Part shown: piece after piece, positions 38,607 to 51,812 of the stretch
Layout of the letters: each line of letters starts with the position of its first letter
Position numbering within the stretch: the first letter of the stretch is position 1
Assembly: GCA_905250115.1 (NCBI GenBank)
Contig: CAJNOI010000029.1
Coordinates: 558,001 to 622,000 of the forward strand
Length of the DNA: 64,000 nucleotides
Direction of reading: 5' to 3'
From: Adineta steineri
Lineage: Eukaryota; Rotifera; Eurotatoria; Adinetida; Adinetidae
Made by a program: the position numbers and the translations under genes
The notes under the pieces: generated by a model
The model's input: the letters and a program-made list of their open reading frames with translations, nothing else
Told to the model about the DNA's origin: nothing
Database searches by the model: none

Positions 38607-40438
38607 ATGTCTGAGAAATCGAATAGCGACGGAGATAGAGATAGTTCATCTGCGAATTCACCATCCCACCGTCCAAAACTATTGTATGTTTTACGTTAGA
38701 AAAAATATTTATTTTATTTATTTCAAAATTTTAGCAAACGACTTAATTCATTTAAACCACATCGATCTGCTACACATCCAGAAATAAAACAATGTGATAC
38801 TCTATGGTATTTATTAAATATTCATAAATTTATTCTTACTGTATTTTTAGTCCTGAAGTTCTTCAACATCGAGATAGTATCTTGGAAATACGTACAACTG
38901 AAGAATCTGTTAAACCTCACGTTAATAATAATAATGGACAATCACCTCTAATAACAATTAATGTTGGTGGAAGTCGTTTTCAAACATATATTTCTACTTT
39001 AGAATTATATCCTGATACATTATTAGGTAATGAAAATAAACGAAAACAATATTGGAATAATGAAATACAAGAATATTTTTTTGATCGTCATCGTGCTTGT
39101 TTTGAATCTATACTTTATTATTATCAATCAAATGGTCGTCTTCGTCGACCAGATTTTGTTCCAATTGATACATTTCTTGAAGAAATAGAATTTTTTCTAT
39201 TAGGTGAAGACGCAACTGCACAAGTTCATGAAATAGAAAATATTAAAATAATTCAACAAGTTCAACTACCACGAATGTTATGGCGTCGATATATTTGGTT
39301 CTATTCAGAATTTCCTCAATATTCAACTTTAGGTCGTGTCATTAATATTATATCAATGATTCTCACCGTATTATTTTGTTTAGCATTAACTATTGAAACA
39401 CTTCCAACTTATAATAATCGTTGGAATAATATTTGTAAAGAAGAATTTAATAAATCTTTAAATGCAACTTCATTTCCATCATGTTCAGCACTTTTTACAT
39501 CACCATTTTTTATTATTCAAACTATATGTGCTGCCTTTTTTACAGTAGAATTTCTATTAAGATTTATAAGTACTCCATCATATGTAAGTTTTATTATGGA
39601 ATTTTTTAATTGGGTTGATTTATGTGCAATTATACCTTATTTTGTTCTGACTGGTATTGAATTAAGCAGTAAAAATATAACTACAAATGCAGATGTTATT
39701 GTTGGTCTTCGTTTTTTTCGAATTTTATTTTTCCTACGAATTTTTAAAATTTATTTAATTTTTCAAAGATTAAAAACATTAAGAAATTTAAGTTCAACAA
39801 TAAAAGAATCATTATTAGATTTTGCTGTTATGATTGTTATTCTTACATTAATTTCATTTTTATTTGGTGCAGCAGTTTATTTTGCTGAAGTACAAAGTAA
39901 TGGTGATGTTTTCGATTCAATTCCTAAAGCAGTTTATTGGGGTGTTATAACGATTACAGGAGTTGGGTGAGATATTATTATTTTGTTTTCTTCGAAATAA
40001 TATATTTATAGATATGGAGAAATGTATCCGATAACAGTAGCTGGCCGTATTATAGCTTGTTTATGTGCACTTGTTGGGGCCGGCATGATGGGTATGCTTG
40101 TTTCAGTTCTTGTTAATAGATATCAACGAGTACATAAAAGAAAAATGTACATACCTGATAAACATATAACACCGGTAGAATTAGAACGATTATTCAATCA
40201 AGATCATTCGAAATTAAATGTTACTTCAGAATTATCAAGTCAAGAAGAAAAACAAAATAATCACAATTCACGTCAGTTATCTTCACAATCGTATAATGTT
40301 CATTTTATTGTTTCATTTGATGGTGATGATGATGATGATGATGGAATAGATAATATTGTCACATCAGTTAAAGAAAAAATATCTGTAGCAATAGCAGATA
40401 TTGGTAATGGTATTAGTTTAAAAGTAATAGAGAAATGA
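38607..40438 (+). CDS. voltage-gated K+ channel, Shaker (Kv1)-related, with altered sensor and pore
   Basis: Four exons: 38607-38683, 38735-38806, 38851-39966, 40012-40438, giving 563 residues. The T1 tetramerisation domain is clear (NVGGSRFQTYISTLELYPDT, EYFFDRHRACFESILYYYQS, GRLRRPDFVPIDTFLEE). S1-S6 follow. S4 reads GLRFFRILFFLRIFKIY: charges at R, R, then Phe in place of the third Arg, then R and K. The filter reads TITGVGYGEMYP rather than MTTVGYGDMYP, and the S6 PVP hinge is replaced by MLVSVLV. S4-S5 and S5 (AAVYFAEVQSNGDVF) are normal. The C-terminus has an acidic run. The frame is intact, so it is a real but divergent channel. AATAAA lies at 40494-40499. Confidence 0.9.
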
Positions 40439-42222
40439 AAATACAAGTGTGTGGATAACAGATATATCGTTGAACTTTGAGTTTTATAAATATAATAAAG
40501 CTATATGTAACTATTGAAGTCAAAAGATTTTTAAAAACTTTTCTTCAATTTGTTGTTTAAATTGTATGTAATTTACGAAATAAATTTTTCAGTAATGTCA
40601 TAATAAAAATTGATGGAATTCATTCATAAATGGCTCGCATCCTGATAATAGTATTAATGAAGTATATATATGTCCAATTAGTAATTTATAAATACACAAT
40701 AAAATCATGTTACATTGCATTTAATACATTTCATGTCAATGCTGAATCATTCATCAAAACTTGAAAAAATCTTGGACATAAGTTAAATAATAAGAGAAAA
40801 GGAAGGAAGCATAATATAATATTGCGTTATTTCAATCATCACATGTGTGGTAGATCTTTATCTCTATTACTATGAGTCAACATCAACGAATAAATAAATG
40901 CGTAACCTCGGGTTTTACCCGAGAGTTATGTGTACTGCAAAAAGCGGAAATAGACATTCATCTGAGTTTTTTTATTCTTAGTCAACAATAAACAGTTCTA
41001 GTAGCAGTATCAGTATATGTGAGTTTTTCATAGTTTTCGGATAATGGAATGTTGAGGAAACCTCGAACGCACCATATTTACCCCCTATCATTATTTAGAG
41101 CTCTTGACAAATTCTATCTACTCCAAAAAACACTAAATAAGAGCAGTTATTTTTAATTGAATTTGTGTTTGTATCTAGGGGGATTACGACCATAAGCAAC
41201 CTCATGAATCTATAAGAGATATATGAGAGATACAGACACGAGTATTTTCATAATAGCTCACCAATGTTAATAGGGTGTGGGTGTGAGTAAGGATGCGGGT
41301 AGCAGAGTAAGGTTACTATAATAACCACACCGTCACCCACACCCTCACCCACACTCTCACAGCTAAATCATTTTTCATTAAAGAATGATATTTTAATGAT
41401 ACAAAACATACACGTATTTAAGTTAGAAAGAAATGACTAAACAAATAAAGAAATTGCGCCAATGTTTATTTGAAAATCGAGGGAAAGAAAAATGAATGCA
41501 AACATATAGTTTGATATAATTAATACTGACATCAATGATTTTGCAGTCGAAGAAATATATAATAATTCTATTTCTAACTATTCTTGTCTTAAAATATATT
41601 TCATTTCTTATTATATTGATAATAGAATGTCATGTATTTGTTACAAGTACGTATTTTTCGGACAAATTTGAATCAACAAATAATTATATGTTTATCTACT
41701 TATGTTGAAGTTAAATGAAACTTTTCTTTTGTTTTCAACAAAAAAAAACTTTAAATAAATATGAAATGTTGATAAATGTTTGTTATAAGATATAAAATCA
41801 AACTATTATTTTATTGTTGAACTTAATAATAGATTAGATATGTAACTCATATTATTAGTGAATGCTTTGGAAATAAGAAAGATCAATATCTATGTCAAAT
41901 TGATCATTGTTTGATGATTAGTTGTAATGTATTATCTTAAGTATTGTAATATTATTGATCGGTTTTTCTTAAGCTACAATTGAGATAGACAACACAAAAA
42001 AGAATTTTTTCTCAGTAAACATATTTGTATTTCTTCCCAGTTTCTTTACCTATTTTTTAAGTCATGCAGTTGAAAATAATTCAAAAAGGACAAGAAAATA
42101 AACGGAAATGTAAGAAGAAGAAGGAGAGAGACAAATAAATTGATTAATAAAATCAATTTTTATTTTTCATTTTAACTTCTTTTATATGATTATTGTTGAA
42201 TAATGTTCAAGACAAGTCCATA
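40439..42222. other. intergenic with one large foldback
   Basis: Apart from copy 6 nothing is recognised. The spacer contains the Kv 3' flank and the promoter of the NHL/EGF gene. Confidence 0.5.
41272..41361. repeat. GT-rich foldback, copy 6
   Basis: GGGTGTGGGTGTGAGTAAGG on the left faces CACCCACACCCTCACCCA on the right; TAAGGTTACTATAATAACC inside forms a nested small hairpin. It is one of the longest copies. Confidence 0.8.
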
Positions 42223-45200
42223 ATGTTGTTCAATATGATATTATTTCATTGTTTCAAAATATGCCTATTATTTATTATTATTAAACAAACATCAGGTAAA
42301 TATTTTCGAAGATTTTTTCTTCCAAAAAAAGAGAAAAGTAGGATTCTTTAAATTCTAAATCTATCACATTACAATGAGAATCATAGAAATATGTAATATA
42401 AATGTATAAAATAGATCGGAACTGTAAATCTTTTGCACATATAAAGAAATATCAATTCATTGATCTTCATTGTTATTGGAGCTCTTTATTCATTGAGGAA
42501 ATCGCATAGATATATGAGAAGTAAATCGTACATTTTGCAATAAAATATCGAATTGGCATTCTACTCTGTAACACAACAATCAAATAATAAAATATTTTAT
42601 TGATAGTTTCAAAATTTATTTATTATATGAGTGTGTTTGTGTGGGTGTAGCGTAAAGAAGAAACAGAGCTTCACTCATCCACACCCACATCCTATCGAAT
42701 AAATTACATTTAGATACACTGTAAAATCATTTTATTTAGGAAAAAAAGAAGCAAAATTAATAGATCAGAGAAAATCAATATATATGAAATGTAGCCATTG
42801 CATTACGTCATTTTCTATTATCTAACATATTTATTTCTTTTACATTTCAATCTCAAATGAACTTTGTTGATAAACTTCTATCCATCAGTTTTGTTTTTCA
42901 AAAACAACAATATTATCAGTATTTAATATATTTTTTTTTCTTAGTTGTTTTTCGTTTTATTGAGAACAGGAATATTGAAGATCTTTTTAAATCTAAAATT
43001 TGTACATAAAATTATGAAATATGTGCATAATTCTTAGATCGGTGGACAAAACTTAAGATTGTTTATTATTTAGCTCTTTCTTATAATCGTCCAAAATTCT
43101 GTCACAATGCGTCATGGAATCTGAATGCTACAACTTTCGCAAATAGCAGTACAGTAGGTATGAAACCTTACGATATTTTTATTAATACAAACAACACAGT
43201 CTATGTACCCAATCGAGATAATGGTCATATTATCATCTGGTCTGAAGGAAGTATTAAACCAACAAAAAATATTTCGAGTAATTTATCAAATCCATGGAGT
43301 CTTTTTGTTACAATAACAGATGATATTTATGTCGATAGTGATAATTCAACAGGTCGAGTTGATAAATGGACATTGAATTCATCAATTGGTGTTTCGACAA
43401 TGTACACATGTCAAAAATGTGCGGATCTTTTCGTGGATATTGATAACAATCTTTACTGTTCAATGTATAATCTTCATCAAATTATGAAAAAATCTTTGAA
43501 CACCGTTTCGAATGCATTATCGATTGTTGCTGGTACAGGTAGTGTTGGGAGCACCTCGAATATGCTTAATTCTCCTTGGGGAATCTATGTTGATGTCAAT
43601 TTTGATCTTTATGTGGCAGATTATAACAATAACCGAATACAACTCTTTCGATTAGGACAATTAAGTGGAAAAACTGTTGCAGGTAACTTATCTTTAAATG
43701 CGACAATTACACTGAATCGCCCAACTGGAGTGGTTCTTGATGCTGATAGTTATCTCTTTATTGTGGATAGTTTTAATCACCGTATTGTTGGTGAAGGACC
43801 AAATGGTTTTCGATGTTTAGCTGGATGCTCTACTTCTGCGGGTTCAGCATCTAGTAAATTATATTACCCGTATACTCTTAATTTTGACAGTTATGGAAAT
43901 ATGTTTGTCACAGATACTTATAATAATCGAATTCAAAAGTTTGTTTTATTCACAAATTCATGTGGTAAGTGTGATAAAATGAAAAAACTTTCTATAAAAT
44001 AAAAATTTCTCTCGAAACCATAAAAGATTTTCATTTGATGAAATTAAAACAAGTTCTGTTTTTTCAAATTAATTCTCATCGAAATAAGATTTATTAAAAG
44101 AATTTCTTTTAGATGAAATTTCAACATCAACTATAAATCCTGGTAAGACAAAATTCGATCTTTTATTTAATAAATTCAATAAAAATTTTAGTGAATATAT
44201 CATCAATTTTAACTACTCAGTCAAATAATGTTACAATATCGTCTTTAAATAGAGGTAAACTTTATTTAATAAAATATTTTCATTATTAAAATCTTATTTT
44301 ATTTAGTTGTTTCATACAATCAACCTAAATTCAATGCATGTGTTTCATGGAGTGCTAATGCAAGCACTTTCGCTAATGGTACTGCAGTTGGTGCATCCCC
44401 GTATGGCATTTATGTTAATACAAACAACACAATTTTTGTAGCTGATTTTCGAAATAGTCGAATTCAGATATGGTTTAATAATAGTATTAATCCAACACGA
44501 ACAATTTCGGGAAATTTAATATACCCATTTTCTCTGTTCGTGACAAGTGATGGTGGTATTTATATTGATAATGGATTTTCGAATGGTCGAATTGATAAAT
44601 GGACATTAAATGCAAATATTAGTATTCCTGCAATGTATGTTACTGCAGCATGTTATGGTCTCTTTATTGATGTTAATAATATTCTCTACTGTTCAATGTC
44701 TAGTCGTCATCAAGTTGTTACAAAATCATTGGATAATAATTCGAATACAACCACAATTATTGCTGGTACAGGATGTATTGGATCCACCTCAAATATGCTT
44801 AATTCTCCTTGGGGAATCTATGTTGATATCAATTTTGATCTTTATGTGGCAGATTCTTACAATAATCGAATTCAACTCTTTCGATTAGGACAATTAAATG
44901 GAATAACTGTTGCAGGTAGTGGATCTTTAAATGCAACAATTACACTCAATAATCCAACTGGAGTGGTTCTTGATGCTGATAATTATCTCTTTATTGTGGA
45001 TAGTTTAAATAATCGTATTGTTGGCGAAGGACCAAATGGTTTTCGATGTTTAGTTGGATGTTCTACTTCATTTGGTTCAGCATCTAATCAATTAAATGGT
45101 CCATCTGCACTTAGTTTTGATAGTTATGGAAATATGTTTGTCGCAGATACTCTGAATAGTCGAATTCAAAAGTTTGTTTTATTCACAAATTCATGTGGTA

Positions 45201-47206
45201 CGTATAAAAGTATTTAATTTAGTTGTCGAACAATTTTCTATGAATTCGACTACAGTACCATACTTTCTTTCTTGTCATGTTAATTATATTGTTTACCTAT
45301 CTTGTACAGATATTCTTATATTATAATCGGAACTATTTTATTGCTATTCCTGTTAATGACAATCGTTCTCAGTTTTTCTCTGTTAAAAATGAACTTAATC
45401 TGAAGATTCCCGATCATCAGCGTAAAGTTTCACTGTTAAAATATGACAATGATTCTAAATGAAAACAGTTAAGAAAATATTTCTATTTAGTAACTGTGAA
45501 ATGATCGAAATAGAATAAGTTTATAACATACAAATCGTTATCAATTAATATTATTTAATGTTGATTGTTGAGTAAATGAAACATATGACCATAAGTTTTT
45601 TTTCATTTTCTATGAAGTGAATTCAGTGTAGTTATCGTTGTTTTATCTCTTTTACTAATTGATGGTTTTTGTTTAAAAGATTATTAATCATTGATCAAAG
45701 ATCAAACTATTAACTAGCATCGTTTGTTTGAAGTTTATTGATAAGAAAATTAATAGATTACATTCCGATCTATACAATACCTTTAACTTAGTACAGTTTC
45801 AGTTATGTGTAGTTTCAATAAACTGTTTACTTAAAAGTCTTACTGAAATTCTATTTACACCGGCACTAAACTCCATTGATTATACTCGATACACTCATCG
45901 ATGTCCTTCCTACAGTAAACGACTCTTACTAGATACCGGTGTTCAACGAAATATTGACAAGTTGATATAGATTTATTATACGTGATAAGATCTACTTAGG
46001 CGAATATATTGAAAACTAAATATGAAATCTTTGAGATTGACAATATTCTAAGAATACTTTCGAATAAGAATGCGATGAATCCTCAGAACGTGTATGTAGT
46101 TCTGGAAATTGAATGGAACTGATTCCGCAATGTTCAAAGTTGCGAAATAGGATGATTGCTCAGTAAATAACTTATATTTAAGTGAAACTATTCAATATAT
46201 ATAAATATAGAACAATCTACAACATCGCAACAAGTACCAATAACCACACTTGTGAATGCAAGTGAGTTCCCTCATTCTGTTCGATTGTTTCAATATTCAA
46301 TTACTGTTTTTAGTTGAAAATTCAACTAATGCTTTATCGACATTCGTTACAACCATCAACGTTTTTACAACATCACTCGAAAAAGGTTTGTGATATTAGT
46401 GTGTATTATCAGCTATACTCTGAGTAATATATGTGTAACAATAAAGAATTTCATTTTATTTTAATAATATTTTCATGTACTCTATAGTTCAACCGTCAGT
46501 ATCGATTTTTATTGCTGTACAATGTAATGATACTACATATATTGGTTCTAATTGTAATATTTCCAATAATATATGTGACATAGCTAATCCATGTCAAAAT
46601 AATGGTACTTGTATCAATAATACGTTTGATAGTTACATTTGTTTATGTCCATCTGGTTTCAATGGTACTTATTGTGAACTTGATCAACGACCTTGTATAT
46701 TACATACTTGTTTATATGATGGTATGTATATGTTTTCTCCTTTTTCTATTATTAGAAAAAATGAAAAATGATTCCTTGTTGTAGGTCAATGCAACGAAAC
46801 ATCGAATAACACATTTAAATGTACATGCGCTAACGGTTGGGATGGTATTAACTGTGAATCAATGGTAAATTTGTGTGACAGTAGTCCATGTATGAATAAT
46901 GCTGTTTGCCAACCAACAGTACTTAATTATACATGTAAATGTCTTGGTGATAACTTTTATTCTGGTCGCCATTGTGAAATACAATCGAAGAAAATAATTA
47001 TTTATGGAACTATTTCAAAGTCTTCTTCATATATTGCAATTCTTGCCATGACAATTATTATTATATCTGTTGTAACAATGGATATATTGAAATATTGTTT
47101 CGATATAGATCCAGTCCATAAGGAACGAGAACGAATACGACGAGCAAAACGAATCAAAAATCGAAAACGTCGTGTTATTCAGCGATGTGTCTATGTTAAT
47201 GTATAA
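42223..47206 (+). CDS. NHL-propeller / EGF single-pass membrane protein
   Basis: Nine exons: 42223-42295, 43074-43964, 44113-44142, 44192-44254, 44307-45197, 46211-46261, 46314-46385, 46488-46721, 46785-47206, giving 908 residues; all introns are in phase 1. Exon 1 is a signal peptide. Exons 2 and 5 are two copies of an NHL beta-propeller of equal length (891 bp), with repeats such as NSPWGIYVDVNFDLYVADYN and PTGVVLDADSYLFIVDS. Short Ser/Thr linkers follow each. Exons 8-9 encode EGF modules (CQNNGTC, CLCPSGFNGTYC; CKCLGDNFYSGRHC), one TM helix and a basic tail (RERIRRAKRIKNRKRR). It should be a cell-surface protein with ligand-binding propellers. The 778-bp intron 1 holds a foldback. Rotifer genomes appear rich in NHL proteins of this kind; no orthologue is named. 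Confidence 0.88.
42629..42693. repeat. GT-rich foldback, copy 7, in an intron
   Basis: GAGTGTGTTTGTGTGGGTGTAG pairs with CACTCATCCACACCCACATC. It sits inside the unusually long first intron of the NHL/EGF gene, so it is transcribed with that gene. Confidence 0.8.
43074..45197 (+). repeat. tandem duplication of an 891-bp NHL exon
   Basis: Exon 43074-43964 and exon 44307-45197 have the same length and phase and are strikingly similar at the DNA level, including CTTAATTCTCCTTGGGGAAT and TTTCGATTAGGACAATTAA in both. The first halves have diverged more than the second halves. Confidence 0.9.
45198..46210. other. 1-kb intron with two unexplained open frames
   Basis: This intron of the NHL/EGF gene is 1013 bp, the longest in the gene. 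It contains plus-strand frames of 61 codons (45277-45462) and 80 codons (45728-45970). Neither resembles a known family. They could be remnants of lost exons or of an insertion. Confidence 0.4.
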
Positions 47207-47413
47207 ACTACAACCATCGAATAGACAATTAACTAATCGAAATGACTTTAATTGTTTGATTTATATATTATTTAGATTGCTTTATGATGATGTGACTGTG
47301 AAATTGTTCTGCGTATTGTGTAGTTTGTGAGAAGAAAAAAAAAATAATATGCGATATATGTGTAATGGTCTTAACGAATATTGCATATATTTTTTCTTAT
47401 TTACATGAATAAT

Positions 47414-47511
47414 ATGGATAGTGTGAGTGGGGATGCGAATGTAGAAGGATACGAGTATAGTTAACCACACCCACCATATCCATAGTCTCTTGTTCACTCA
47501 TATCCTCAAAA
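47414..47511. repeat. GT-rich foldback, copy 8
   Basis: ATATGGATAGTGTGAGTGGGG pairs imperfectly with CCACACCCACCATATCCAT; a further TCACTCATATCCTCAA follows. It starts 208 bp past the NHL/EGF stop codon. Confidence 0.7.
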
Positions 47512-47662
47512 GTAAGTATTGTAATGCATCAATGAACTATAATTGACGAGAGACAACTATTCGAAGATAAACTGACAATGAAAAATGTTCAAAAATATTA
47601 TATCTTTCAAATTCCGAATGAGTTAAACTTCTGAATAAAGTAAAATTATACTCTTATATACA

Positions 47663-47729
47663 TTTGAGGGTGTGTGTGTCTGGTGCATAATAAATAAAGA
47701 CGACATACACACCCACACCCATTCCTCAA
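47663..47729. repeat. GT-rich foldback, copy 9
   Basis: TTTGAGGGTGTGTGTGTC pairs with ACACACCCACACCCATTCCTCAA. It lies 242 bp past the stop codon of the SLC22-type gene on the other strand. Confidence 0.85.
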
Positions 47730-47970
47730 CTAGTTCAGGTTAATAATAAATCACCATAATTTTCATTTCATTAAGATTGAACAATGTTTGATCAAATCTA
47801 CATGCATCTTTTAAGTGATAAAGATACTCAGACCAATTAATCTAATGAACTTCGTTTATTTTATTCAATATTAGATAATTTATTTTTCAAACTTATGTAA
47901 CTATCAATCGTTGAATATTAGTAATGAATTCAACGTTTATGTTCTTGTTGTTTTAATCTTTACTAACGAC

Positions 47971-50562
47971 CTATAAACGTTCACTTAATGTATAACTTTC
48001 AATTGAATCTTGATCGTCTTTCTTATAAGTTTCTTCTTGTTGTTTTGAAGTTCGTTGATTACCACGAATACGAATACTAAACATAAACAAACATGATAAA
48101 AAGAAGAGTTAACTACAATAACAAATTGACTATACATACCAACTTAAACCCATTTGTTCAGTATCTTCAATCGTCTGTGGCAATGTTCTATTCAAGGTTT
48201 CTGGTAACATCAAAATAAGAAACGCTGCAATGAAGCATAAAATACCAAATAAAACCGTCGGAAAATTAATCCATAATCGAGTCTAAATTAATAAAAGCTT
48301 ATATAAATCTATAATTGTTTAAATGTAGTAACACATACCAACATATCATTGCTTGTTGTTCCAACAATTGCTCCAATTCCTATGAACAACTTTTAGAATA
48401 TAAAATTTTATTTTAAAAGAAATCTATTACGTGCAACCATTGAACAAATACCCATTCCAGTATTTCTTACTCCTGTTGGAAATAATTCATTGGAATATAT
48501 ATAAATAATAGCATAACTACCAGCTGCAAGAAATTTTAATAACACATTTATCATAAATATAACCACTTTTTGACCTACAGTAGAATAAAAAGATAAATCT
48601 TTTTGTCTATCATAAAATTATATTTACTTGGACTATTTTTCACCATTAGATTTTGTACCGGAATTGATAATAGTGCAACTATGGCAAAACCAAAAACAGC
48701 AACAAAATATGGTCGTTTTCGTCCGATTCGATTAAGTATCAAATGTAATACAATATAAGATACTATTTCAACACATGCTGAGATTGCAAATGATACTAAA
48801 TATTGGATATTAATATTACGAAATGAAATATTATATTTCAATATTTACAATAAGGATCAAGAACCAGTACTTTGTGAAACACCATAGAAAACTAAATTTT
48901 GAACAAACCTTAGTAAAATAGAATAAGGTACGTGTAAAAAAACAAATACTCGAAAGAATTTACCATTGAAAAAATAAATTTATAGATATAATGCACATAA
49001 TTTTCGATCGAAATAATGATAAAACACCGACTTTTTGCGTATTAGTCGTTCTAGTCTATCGCAGACAGATGGTTATCATAAAGACAGTTTATATTATTTA
49101 CTTTTTCTTGTTCATTTTTTAATTGTTCAAACGCTTCTTCATTAAATATTCGTTTATTCGTCTTTGCAATCTTTCGAAATAATTCTTCTGCTTGTTTATA
49201 ATGTCCTTTACTAATCATCCATCTAGCCGATTCAGGTAGTACACTAAGAATACTCAAATATATAGAAAAATATAAAAAAATTTCTCAAACTTACAAATAA
49301 AATAATGTAAATGGTATTGTAAATAATGATAAAGAAAATGTTAGACGTCTCCATTCACGAATAAAATAAGCAAAACTAACTAAAAATAATTGACCAGAAG
49401 CGAAAAAATATTGAACACAAATTGCAGTTAAAAATTTATTTTTCGGACCAACTAATTCAGTTGCTAAGTAAAAAAATTATTTCTTAATAATAAAATTTTT
49501 ATTCAAATTATTACCTAATACAAATCCAGTAACAGCGATGCCTCTTGTTGAACAAGCCAAAACAAAACGACTTATGGTATAAACTAAATAACTTGGCCAA
49601 AATCCAAATAAATTTTTTTGTGGAAAAAAAGCACAAATAAATCCCGTACAAGCCATTATTATTATACAAATACTCATAATAGGACGACGACCATATCTTT
49701 AGAAGAAAAGAAACGATAATCCTATGATATTGTATTACTATTTTTACAATTTTTCTTTCAAATCGAGCGGACACTTTATGCTATATTCTGGTCTTTATCT
49801 ATTTACATGATTAACCAGTATCATCATCGGCGTCATACAACAATCAATTTCCCTGAGTTTTTTAGCCTATATTCAAATGAATTATACTTTTCGTAATCTT
49901 ATTTGTTTGGTATTATCTTGGATATGTCTCAGTCTATTTTCAATATTATAACTTCTTCTTCGCTTCAATCTACTCAATACATACTTATCAGCCATGATCC
50001 CAAAGAAAATCGATCCAACCATATAACCAACAAAAAATAGATTTTGTACTGCTGAACGAAATATTGTTCGATCACAAACCATTAACCACTAAAAACAATC
50101 TGTTAAAATTTTTATATCATTGTACTAAAGATACGAACTTCTTCAACAAGAGTATATTGATGATATTTTCGATCAAAAACATAACCTTCACATGGTTGAA
50201 GTTGTGCTATACCTGTTTCTGATATCGTTTTTATATAACATCTTTGACATTCTTTTACCGATATTTTCATATTTGCTTTACAATAATCTTCATCAGGTTG
50301 ACTTCGATCGTATTGTATGGAAATATTTCTATTAAAAACAGTATCGTTTTCAGATAATGCACACCGAAATGAAGGTATAGCAGCAGCAAATGACCAGGTA
50401 TAAACCATAACTAAATTGATAAGATAGAAATTATTTCAAAGACTGAAATTACTTGTTGTACTTACCAGCTGGTAACATGTATGTTAAACAGATGCAAAAG
50501 TATCTTACTTTTTGATATCGACCAAAATCATTGATTGTGCTTAAAAAATCATCAAATTTCAT
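47971..50562 (-). CDS. SLC22-type organic ion transporter (MFS)
   Basis: Thirteen exons join in frame to 567 residues: 50466-50562, 50139-50410, 49985-50088, 49515-49696, 49295-49463, 49102-49243, 48964-49055, 48865-48908, 48628-48795, 48431-48574, 48339-48379, 48140-48282, 47971-48076. Family marks are the start [18 protein letters not shown], a large Cys-rich loop after TM1, [20 protein letters not shown], the MFS motif GIMADKYGRRP after TM2, [20 protein letters not shown] after TM6, [11 protein letters not shown] and [18 protein letters not shown]. It should carry organic cations, anions or zwitterions across the plasma membrane. The exon 2 donor (GTTCGT) is weak. The TM7-TM8 loop is about ten residues shorter than usual. 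Substrate cannot be told. Confidence 0.88.
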
Positions 50563-50920
50563 ATTTGCTTACTGTTTTTTTAAGGAGATTATTCTCTCAT
50601 CACTTAGAATAACTTTTCTTACGTGAAAAAGAAAGAACAAGTAATAATCACAATAGGTCGAAGAGAGAAAAGAGAACAAAATGTGAAAAGATAAAAGAGC
50701 GAGCATCGTTATGTATAAATCTGTTTTATGCATTAGATGAATTATTTCATTAACGATATTTTTAATGTCAACATGCATCGTAGCAGTATGAGAAATAAAA
50801 AATTAGAATAACAAGATAAAAATGAATGTCGAAAACAATACAAGTTGCTATGATAGGATCATTGAGATTAGAGGGCTTAACAAAGGAAATGAATAGAAAA
50901 AAAATGAAATTTAAAAATAT

Positions 50921-50988
50921 CTTGAGGGTAGGGATGGATGTGAGAGATGAGTGACATACTTATTGCTGACACCTACATCTACACTCTG
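50921..50988. repeat. GT-rich foldback, copy 10
   Basis: CTTGAGGGTAGGGATGGATG on the left and CACCTACATCTACACTC on the right pair with mismatches. It lies 360 bp upstream of the SLC22-type gene, so it is not in a 3' flank. Confidence 0.7.
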
Positions 50989-51679
50989 TTTCGGAGTCAT
51001 TGAAAGTCAAATCAAAAAGCAGGAGTAGTGGAAATATTTGATATGCTTGAAAACGACTAATTTTTGTTGTCTATTATCAACTATTAATAAATTCTAGAAT
51101 TGTTAATAACTTACTATTTATTTTGTTAAAAATTATATTTTATTGATGCGATGATTAATATTTAAAAGGAATTTTTGTATTCATTGATTAATTATTATGA
51201 TTTTTATAGTGCCTAGGTTTAATAAGGATGATAAATAGAAGGATAATGATGGTAACTGAATTCTTCCCCTAAACAGAGTAAAGCTAGTGACATGAAATTT
51301 TATTTTAAATCATATTTGTAATTTCTCTTAGAATAAGCGAACAATGACACAATTATTAAAATTATTTAATAGTTATATTACTTTATTGAGTAGCTATCTT
51401 TAGAAAGTGGTAAGATACACGAAATCATAATACAAAGCTCTCAACTATCGAAATGTTTCAATAGCTATATATTATTTAATTTTTTATTAATACGATGTTC
51501 ATAAAATGCAATAAAAATAATAGAATGAGTTAATAGAATAGGATTAAAACTAAATTAAGTGATAATTAATAGTAATAAATTTTAAGATATGTATTTCTTT
51601 GTAACGTTTCAATAAATGATGTTCACCTTCATCAGACTATTAAAGATGTGAATATAAGTTGAATTTGTTTTCTTTTTCT

Positions 51680-51744
51680 TGTGGGTGTGGGTGTGATTAT
51701 GCATAGATACAACGTTAATACTCACACTTACACCCACACCCATT
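51680..51744. repeat. GT-rich foldback, copy 11
   Basis: GTGGGTGTGGGTGTGATTAT and CTTACACCCACACCC form the arms. The loop GCATAGATACAACGTTAATAC is nearly the same as in copy 12. Confidence 0.85.
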
Positions 51745-51812
51745 AGGGTTAACAGACACAGATACAAAAAAAGTAAGAATAATAAAATACACATGCTTTT
51801 TTTAAAACATAC

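Larger units (their letters stand above)
47207..47970. other. spacer between convergent genes with two foldbacks
   Basis: Copies 8 and 9 lie here, one in the 3' flank of each convergent gene. No gene is supported. Confidence 0.5.

Noticed and set aside
48841-48908. SLC22-type gene broken by stops between TM7 and TM8
   Set aside because: The stops lie in a 69-bp intron (donor after 48865, acceptor before 48795) that restores the frame; all 13 exons join without damage.
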